A stretch of 64,000 bases of DNA from contig OX439040.1 of assembly GCA_949317995.1 (NCBI GenBank), forward strand, positions 77,101,972-77,165,971, given 5' to 3'. Within the stretch, counting starts at the first letter, position 1; each line of letters begins with the position of its first letter. Both the position numbers and the translations under genes were made by a program. Origin of the DNA: Acholoe squamosa. Its lineage: Eukaryota > Annelida > Polychaeta > Phyllodocida > Polynoidae. Of this stretch, positions 55,781 through 64,000 are shown one piece after another. The notes beneath the pieces are model-generated. The model had not been told where the DNA came from and made no database searches. It worked only from the letters and a program-made list of their open reading frames with translations.

Positions 55781-56680
55781 TGAGTCCCAAAATAAAGGAA
55801 TAGCTGTGGAGTCACTCTTCTTCACAAGAGTGCTTATACCATCGTTCCCCGTCCCCATATGGGCTAAGAAATATATTAGATTCCATCTGTAAATGAGGTA
55901 ACTTTAATGCAAATGTTCAACCAGGATAAAATAAAAATATCTTACCTCAATAGAGAAGGAAGAATTACCTTAGAGTGCCCTTAAAGCATGAGTAGGCCTA
56001 AGGGCCCTCAAGGACTCTCCTGTTTATGTATATGCAGCAGGCTATTCACTCTTTCAATCAGAAGTGTTCCCTGTAAGTGCTCTTGTACTCAGGTGAAACC
56101 ACCCAAGCGATCTTAGTGTAGGCACATATCATAAGACCTGGCTGGTCTACCCTATGTAATGCAGTGGTTGCAGGCCTGTCCAGAATAGCTAGTCCTGGGA
56201 TCACTTCACTAGTCCATTTCCACCACTAAGATCACTGCGATCCTAGTGAAAGAAATGCATAGTGGTTTCACCTGAGTACAAGAGCACTTACAGGGAACAC
56301 TCCTGATCGAAAGAGTGAATAGCCTGCTGCATACATAAAGAGGGGAGGGAGGACATTTGCTGAGTGTCCTTGAGGGCTCTTAGGGCTACTGATGCGTTAA
56401 GTGCACTATAAGGTAATTCTTCCCTTCTCTCTCTTTGTCCTGGGGGGAGGGCACAATGCTTCTAATAGGCAAGCATAAATCATACATTCATGGGAACAAC
56501 TCTTGAATACTGTACGGGGGTCAACTGCACCCTGTGCTCTTTTGTTAGCCCACATGGGGACGGGGAACGATGGTATAAGCACTCTTGTGAAGAAGAGTGA
56601 CTCCACAGCTATTCCTTTATTTTGGGACTCTTACCCCTATGCCTAGTCAGTTCTTCTTGGAATAGTGTAGGAGGGCCTGA
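55777..56680. mobile_element. family B composite: plus-strand pieces then an inverted copy
   Basis: Plus-oriented family B text at about 55777-55868 is followed by about 80 bp of foreign sequence, then plus-oriented family B text to about 56100, then an abrupt switch to minus-oriented family B text that runs to about 56680. Neither copy has its outer terminal repeats. This looks like a fold-back rearrangement. Confidence 0.7.
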
Positions 56681-56689
56681 TTAGACCTG

Positions 56690-59385
56690 ATTCCTGTCGG
56701 CTCTATTCCGACTACCCTTCACCTTTCGTCAGTTCATTATATTGGTCTACATGGAGGAGTGATATCTAAATCGTATTGGACCGTTGTATCCTGTAATGGA
56801 GTTTTTATGAGGTGATTATAATCAGTGATAAATCTAGTCTTTTTTTTTATCTGGGATCAGTGCTTATCATATTCAGTGGTATTTCCTGGAGTATTTCTCC
56901 ATGATAGGCCCATAGTCTTTAAACTCAAAAGGGAAGTATTTGCATGTTTTGAGTGATGAAATGATATCTAAATAGCTCTGTACAAATCAAAAGATTCGCC
57001 AAGACAAGACTACTAGACTACATTAAGACAAGGCCAGACTGATGTTACTTTGTTACAACCATATCATGCCCTGTAGATTCAAACTGCCCTCCAACAGTTC
57101 ATCAGGTTTATGTTTTTATAGGTCTGTAGGGACTACAGGATAGCTCAGGGCTCATTGTTATGGGCCAATGCAGCACCGGTAAATAAATAAGCAGAACTGC
57201 ATCGGGTCAACCCAACAGAAGTGCATCAATATGCATGATGCATGAATGCAGCAATGGTGCAGGAGTCAACATGGGCTTCATTCCATTGGAACCAAAACAA
57301 GGTGTTAACTCTTAAAGGGGGGCTAATGCAGGAGTACATCATGGCCACTTTTTGGCATGGTGCATCATCTTAAAGGGGGGCTAGCGCCGCAAACTAACAA
57401 CTTGGGTACCGATTGAAAGAGTGATCATAAAATCGTGGGAACCAGTGGAAAAAACGTGGCGCCCTGATTGGTCAAGGAGTGGTCACGTTACTTTTTAATG
57501 CTGGCATGCATTACAATGCCAGGGCCCCTTTAACAATACTTTATTGGTGCATCCTACCAAGCCTCTGGGGTTGCGGTAAATTTTCAGGCAGCACACGATG
57601 CATCAAGATCAGATTCTGGTAAGTTACTCACCAGGGCTGCATCGTGAGGCATGCATAAGTGGCATGGAAAGAGTAAGATCACTTCATGGTCCATAAAACC
57701 ACTAACCATCGGCTTGGCTACTAGTGCCAGCTTGTCGTGACCATACATCAGTGCTGATTGCCTCCATCTATCGTAGTAATAGGGATGAGCCTGGCCCTAC
57801 ATTTTGAGCTGTTGATATGTTTTACACCTTCCCCTCACCACCTAAGGGTATTATACCAAGAATTCAATTCATCAACATGGCTGCCATTCCAGCTCTCTGT
57901 CTCCATTTATCAATCAGTATGACAGAGAACAGGAACCGTATTGCTTATCTTGTTTGCCATAAGCATGATAATAGGATTGGCCTGGGATTAAAGGGTGGAG
58001 TAGATCACTTACCAAGGTGGTTCCATGAACTACCAGTCACAGGTTATATAAAATCCCATAGAAATACTGAACTCAGCTGATTCTCTCTCAGTACAAATCA
58101 TTAACAATATTACAATACCAGAGGCGAGACTTGTCAAGACAAATGAGGGTACAGGCAGGTTTAACGATCATTTGCTTTAGCATCATGTCTATTTTAAATC
58201 TGATCTATGTTGTATCTGCAAGTTTCTCTTGTAGACAGAGCTGGCCCTAGAGGGCTAATTGGGAGACCTGACAATAATGTTAGTCAAAGAGGCATTATGT
58301 TTAGATACTTGGATGTCATTACATGTATTTTCAATCAGGTGTTTCACCTATTCATACAGCCTAAAAGGTAAATGTATTTCAGGCCTCATCATTTCGTTCA
58401 TCTACCGGCAGCATTGTATCAAGTACCACCATAGATCAGTTGGTAAATGCACATGAATTTAAATTACAATTAATTGACAAAGTGAATGGATGGGTTATAA
58501 TCAGGAACTTCGGTACTACTCCTTGCCACAACTGATGAACCAAATTTCCATATAAATGAAAATGGTATTGATGCACAGTTTTCTTCTACTCCCTCCATCC
58601 TTCATCATGTGACTCTGGGCATTGAAGGGGTCCAAAAATGATCGTCTTTCCACATTTGCAAGTTCAGACCTTGTTTCTTTTCTATCTTAAGCATTATCCT
58701 TGTTTTTTCTCTTTCCACCCGCCCCAGCATGCTATTGTAAGCACCTTATTATGTCACCTTTCAAAATGGGTTTAGCCTTAGACATTGTATCGACAGATCT
58801 ACATTCTGGTATGAAGTTATACACACATTTTAATGAGATGAACTATTTAACTTCTATTTGAATATTCAGGTCAAGTCAGTAATTCGATTTGTGAACATTC
58901 TTTGTATCTTGATAATGCATTTTACAATACACTCTAAGAATCTACCAGGGGTCCTCGTAAAATTGAGCAGTAAAGTGCAATGATGAATCTCACCAAACAC
59001 CTCGAGCCTTTAATGTCTTTTACCTCCCAGCAAGGTTCCATCTCAAATAGGCCATCATCCCCCAGACATGTGATTTACATTCTCCCACCCTACTCTTATG
59101 TATGCTGTCAGGAATTGGTGATATGTGACGTACTCAGATCATCTTTCACTATAGCATGAACCAAACAGCTTCGCTAGTTTCCCTCCACTTCTTTTTTAAT
59201 CAGCCTCATATAACAGGGATCAGCCTAAAGGTCACATTGGCAGCTGGTCCCATTCTCAAGATTTTATGACTAGACCACTTCAGAATCATCTTATACCAAG
59301 GTAGCGGATTGTCCTATGGGCACGGCTGAAGCTGACTACCAGCAGTTATCACTGAGAAGAGCTATCAGATGGGTACCAACTGCCC
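56690..59385. other. no gene seen
   Basis: Two AAAGGGGGGCTA blocks near 57315 and 57373 are the only repeats noticed. Confidence 0.4.
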
Positions 59386-59389
59386 CCTG

Positions 59390-60122
59390 GAGCTTATTTC
59401 AAAACATCCTGGGATCACGACCCCAGCGAGGAAAGCCTTATCCTATTAAGCGATCTTAAGAGTTGACTGGGTTCACATATCCTAGCCAGCACTAAGATCG
59501 CATCGATCTTAGCCTCAGCCCATCTACACTATTCCAAGGAGAACTGACTAGCCACAGGGGTAAGAGTCCCAAAATAAAGGAATAGCTGTGGAGTCACTCT
59601 TCTTCACAAGAGTGCTTATACCATCGTTCCCCGTCCCCATATGGGCTAACAAAAGAGCATAGGGTGCAGTTGACCCCCGTACAGTATTCAAGAGTTGTTC
59701 CCATGAATGTATGATTTATGCTTGCCTATTAGAAGCATTGTGCCCTCCCCCCAGGACAAAGAGAGAGAAGGGAAGAATTACCTTACAGTGCACTTAACGC
59801 ATGAGTAGCCCTAAGAGCCCTCAAGGACACTCAGCAAACGTCCTCCCTTCCCTCTTTATGTATGCAGCAGGCTATTCACTCTTTCGATCAGGAGTGTTCC
59901 CTGTAAGTGCTCTTGTACTCAGGTGAAACCACTATGCATTTCTTTCACTAAGATCGCAGTGATCTTAGTGGTGGAAATGGAATAGTGAAGTGATCCCAGG
60001 ACCAGCTATTCTGGACAGGCCTGCAACCACTGCATTACATAGGGTAGACCAGCCAGGTCTTATGATATGTGCCTACACTAAGATTGCTGGGGTTGGGATC
60101 CAGGATGTTTTGAATTAAGCTC
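59390..60122 (+). mobile_element. family B element, complete, CTG duplication
   Basis: A 733-bp copy very close to 54712-55456. Ends GAGCTTATTTCAAAACATCC and (complement) GAGCTTAATTCAAAACATCC, with CTG at 59387-59389 and 60123-60125. Confidence 0.9.
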
Positions 60123-60129
60123 CTGAGAG

Positions 60130-61350
60130 GACCACAGAAAATAGATGGGTATTGGAATCCCTTACTCTAATGCCACCCCCCCCCCCTGTATCTAGTGATC
60201 TGTAAGTATTGCCCTACCACAACTCTCTAAACAAACTATATATAATTACTCATTAAGTGCCGATTACACATGTTAATTTGAGGGTTTCAGGATGTGTGGG
60301 GAAAAATGCCTCCCAGTTCATGCAATGAACATATGCATGATATAAATCAAATTCTATCATGCCAATAGTACCCATATACAGTCATCACATATCAATGTCA
60401 ATTCATGATTCCCGGCCAAATCAGACAACGCTGGTGGCCGTCAAAGCTGAGATAAGGATTATGAAATTAATGACATATCACACAAATTGCAAGAGAAAGT
60501 GTCACTTGGTGCCAAAAATAGTGCTCGCTATAAATGACTAATTGCATCACAGTACCAGAAATACTGATGGTGTTTGACACACACCACATTGATCATGACA
60601 GTCTCATAGTACCTCATCTATCTATTCTACAAGATTCCCAGACAGCACACATTAAAATAATACCAGATACCATTCATTTCTTACAGGTCCTGTAAAAAAA
60701 AAGACCTAAACTAAGGAAGAGCCTCCAGGTCTAGCTAGCTATAATACAGATATTTCAACTTTCTTGATATACTTACATTTCAGCAGGTAAACATCCTATT
60801 TTGTCAGGGTACTCCTAGACCATGTAAATCATGAACCAATCACATTTTACTTTAATTTCAGTGGAAAAACCCACACAACATCACTCTGTATTAGGCACAG
60901 CTTCAGGCATCTGAATCATAGCTGAGTCGCAGGTGGTACAAAAGTGTCCTTAGGCATATAAGGAGTCTATCCTCACGGCTAACCCCTCCCTTATATTATA
61001 GGATTTCTCTCTATAGCTGTCGACCCCTAGACTGGCGGCAGTCCCTGAGCTCTACTCCCAACACGACTTTACCCTACATCTCTCTCTCCTCTCTCTGCTG
61101 CGCTCAGTTCACTAGAGGTATTCTTAATCTTTCTGTTTAAAACTTTAATTCATTTCAATTTTCATTTCAATTCTCTCGCATTAAATGCCGGACATTAACT
61201 GCCAGACATGTCTTTTGCATATATCTCTCGCCATGCCCCATTAATGATATCAGCACTTGGTGAACTGAACTAGAACCATTTATCTCTTATCATAGCAGCG
61301 ACCAAAAACTCTCTACCTTGTCTACTTGTCCTTCCTATCTAGCAGAATAA
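60130..61350. other. no gene seen
   Basis: A C run lies near 60177-60186. Otherwise nothing is recognised. Confidence 0.4.
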
Positions 61351-61355
61351 GCCAG

Positions 61356-61891
61356 GAAGGTATTTCGCAAGATGGTGTGACTAGACCCCCACAAATCATA
61401 GTGGCATCCCGCGCGCTTATGTCATTATAGCCCTGCATCAAATTACCACTACGGATTACACTGGTACAAAGCCCATGTAATTACTGCATTAAGGGCTGAT
61501 CATTCAGGAGGGTGTTGCTCCTATCGGAAAAGGTGGTTTTGCATAAGAAGTGCCTCGACTGCAGCAGTTTCACTTTTTTTTGTGCTGCACACAAGTGGCC
61601 AACACAAGGGCACTTGAAAGTGTGTGTGACCAAAATATGTGTCTTACAGTGCAACACACATTAATATTAAGCAAGGCAGGTGCCTTTTCAGACTTATAAA
61701 TATGGTGAGTGGAATTTGAATGGTGAAGCAGAGCATAACTTCTTTGGGAAAGAGTGCAGATGTCTACTCCCAGCTCTATTTAGCATACAAGCAATAGCAG
61801 TTGTAAATTATTTCCTACAATTGACCATTCAAATCTTGAGGGTTTCAAATCGTAGGGGTGTGTGCAGTCAAACCATCTTGAGGAATCCCTC
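61356..61891. mobile_element. family D element carrying a decayed family C element
   Basis: The left end GAAGGTATTTCGCAAGATGG follows CAG (61353-61355). The right end CCATCTTGAGGAATCCCTC is followed by TTG, a diverged triplet. GGTTTCAAATCGTAG near the right end is shared with 8648-8668. The middle is a family C copy. Confidence 0.7.
61508..61800 (+). mobile_element. family C element, decayed, nested in family D
   Basis: Starts GAGGGTGTTGCTCCTATCGG after CAG (61505-61507) and shares GCAAGGCAGGTG.CTTTTCAG and AATGGTGAAGCAGAGCATAA text with the other copies. The right end is too diverged to fix exactly. Confidence 0.6.
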
Positions 61892-62099
61892 TTGAAGGCC
61901 CCTGGGATCATGGTGTCTCCACGATAGAATCTCCAACCTCAAGGTTGAGGGAAAGGAAGTTCTAATACAGTATGCTGACCCTGGCAGGGCAAGGCTGTAG
62001 AGTAGGCATGGTACGATAGCAAAAGTGCTCCAAGCGCCAACTGCCACTTCATGCCTAGACTGGATACTATTATAAATGACCCAAGGCACCACCTATCAG

Positions 62100-62250
62100 A
62101 AGGGTCTTGCCAAAAGGTAATGAGGAAGAACGAGCATGGCCTAACTCGTGTCATAGTATTGACAAAAGAATTACAGCAGAATTCCTTTGTTAATAAAAAC
62201 ACTTGCATGCTTTCTTTGTTGGTTCCCATTTCCTTTTTGGCAAAACCCTC
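62100..62250. mobile_element. family F MITE, CAG duplication
   Basis: A 151-bp element. Ends AAGGGTCTTGCCAAAAGGTA and (complement) GAGGGTTTTGCCAAAAAGGA, with CAG at 62097-62099 and 62251-62253. The ends resemble families C and E (GAGGGTGTTGC). Confidence 0.8.
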
Positions 62251-62254
62251 CAGG

Positions 62255-63590
62255 ACACATTAGATCTACCAGTAATACAGGGAGGGGGGCTAAAGTGGCA
62301 AGGGTCATAGATAACAGTTTTTATATCTACACTTCAGGAAATAAGTAGAAAGATTATTCAAGCTTAATTCACAATATTCTACATTCATAGCTTACAGCTT
62401 CAAACCAGACTACAACTACAGGTGACTGGTGACTGATGACACAGGAAATGGACCCGATGCTGCGTCCAATCAAATTAGGTGCTGCATACGTCATGAAGGA
62501 AATATTACTGGTTACTGATCCTTTTACTACATTTTCATGAACAGCATTGTTATTCGATTCGATTGCATGTATAATTTACGAGCATAACACCAACGTTTTC
62601 CTGTACTGCTATCATGGTAGAGTAATGGTGAAAAATGAATAATTAGTCTGTGGAAGTGTTTTATGCAAGTGGGTAGTAGAGTAATATTTAGAGGATGAGA
62701 GAATGAAATATCGGTTCTTATATGTAACACTTATATAGGTATATGTTTTGTTACCATCTGAAGCCGGCCCAGCAATAGTGTGAGTGTATGTTATACTTTA
62801 TATCATGTGGTATAACGTTTACGCTGGTTCCCTGCAGGTATTGTGGACATATAACTGCAGGCCATGCACGATTGCCTTTTTCACCAGATTCTGGGGAACA
62901 GTTCATTTGAGCTCAACTAGATAGCAGTTCTAGATCTTCAATACCGGTCTATATTCCAAACATCTGTATAGGATAGGCCGGCCATCATACATTTCCCCAA
63001 TATTCAGGAGGTAGCCACCCAGGTTAACTACAGTTAAAAAAAGAAATATCAAGAAGCTGCAATTCCCCAATTACCAGCTTGCCTAGATCAGACAAGACAG
63101 TCATGACAGGATAGTCATAGTGATGACCAATCTACACTACAGTCTAGACTACTAACTGAAATGTCTTAATAAAGCATTTATTTGGAAGTTTAAATGACTG
63201 TTGATAAACAGAAATTACTGATTTACTTTATATTTTAGGAGGCATTTGAGATCTTATATTAGACCAAAGTTGTGATATATGTTTCTGGTGTATATGAAGG
63301 TGGTTGTCACAGAATCTAGAGAAATGACTTTGTGAGGTACCAGGACAACAGGTATAAAAGAGACCGTAGTAAACACTAGCTGTCTTAGACATGTGACACT
63401 TGTCAAACCACAACGCCCGACAGTGAATACTCTATGATCTATATACCACAGTTATCCATGTCATGTTTTGTCCCATACATGCAGCTAATATAATACGGTA
63501 TATCATATCTGTCATACTAGTTGTAGCAATGGACAGTGAAACCCAGCCAAATAGGATAAGGCTGATTGTCATCAGGGCTAAGCTAAGTAT
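62255..63590. other. no gene seen
   Basis: Text near 63045-63130 (AGAAATAT.AAGAA, CCTAGA.CAGACA) resembles 7305-7400 and may belong to repeat J or a linked repeat. No gene is recognised. Confidence 0.4.
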
Positions 63591-63759
63591 CTTAAAACAA
63601 ATGGCATACCACACAAAAAGAAAGTGTGTCACTAGATGGTAAGAACAATGCTCAGTATAAGGAACATATAGTAATCTCAGCTCTACATGTCCTAAATTGC
63701 CAGTCCTGTTTTTATGCTTCATGGCAAAGCTAACAAGACAATCAATAGAAATTCTGGTC

Positions 63760-63960
63760 TATGTCATTGTAATTGATAAATGAGGACAGAGAGATGAGGA
63801 CCTACATGAAATGGCAGCCATGTTGATGAATTGAAGTCTCGGCATAATACCCTTAGGTGGTGCGGGGAAGGTGTAAAACATATCAACAGCTCAAAATGTC
63901 GGGCCAGGCTCACCCCGGTTACAAAACTGAATGCATAGAGGCCAGAGAAGACTGATATAA
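63760..63960 (+). repeat. dispersed repeat J, copy 4
   Basis: Shares GTAATTGATAAATG.GGAC with 22265 and GTGTAAAACATATCA..CAGCTCAA with the flanks of the MITE at 6717, giving the likely pre-insertion text there. Confidence 0.5.
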
Positions 63961-64000
63961 GGTCATAACCTTTTAGTTCTAGCACCAGTAGTTGAAGCCA

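Noticed and set aside
1-64000. Canonical tRNA or rRNA genes
   Set aside because: No complete cloverleaf or rRNA core was recognised by eye; only the SINE-like region at 44715-44955 has tRNA-like boxes. A tRNAscan or Rfam search would settle it.

Overview
This is an animal nuclear window, probably from a marine invertebrate. The signs are intronless rhodopsin-class receptors in a small local cluster, CR1/Jockey-group LINE remnants, a DIRS-type tyrosine-recombinase retroelement, a SINE, microsatellites and a very high density of short terminal-inverted-repeat (TIR) elements. I cannot name the species. There is no sign of a prokaryotic, organellar or viral genome. Most of the sequence is non-coding, and most short open frames in it are chance frames or translations of repeats.

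Layout. 0-9 kb: MITEs, a solo LTR (723-1091) with 4-bp target duplications, a small CRE-like cluster, and an element (7871-8696) carrying a second element inside it. 9.2-15.3 kb: a decayed DIRS-type retroelement (gag, RT, RNase H, tyrosine recombinase) whose gag is split by a decayed LINE. 15.7-19.2 kb: a field of a 13-bp motif, often in 16-bp-spaced doublets, around a second LINE fragment on the minus strand. 19-34 kb: a 42-bp minisatellite, hairpins, and nested TIR elements. 34.8-39 kb: microsatellites flanking a 3.6-kb TIR element with ten copies of one 15-bp motif. 41-54.4 kb: two intact seven-transmembrane receptors (40990-42018 minus, 51926-52957 plus) and two broken relatives (50384-51406, 53914-54420). 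54.7-64 kb: repeated copies of a 0.74-kb element and further MITEs.

The main result is that six differently ended TIR element groups (A-F in the annotation) show 3-bp duplications of the form CWG (CAG or CTG). Two of these insertions are confirmed by empty sites in paralogous repeats inside the same window. As I recall, CWG duplications define the NuwaI group of the PIF/Harbinger-related (PHIS) transposons. A second set (G, H, I) has CACTG ends with 2-bp TA or CA duplications, as expected of CACTA/EnSpm-like elements. One further MITE has the TTA duplication of classical PIF/Harbinger.

The only credible functional protein genes are the two intact receptors. Everything else that codes is retroelement debris. 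No transposase gene for the TIR elements was seen, so they look non-autonomous.
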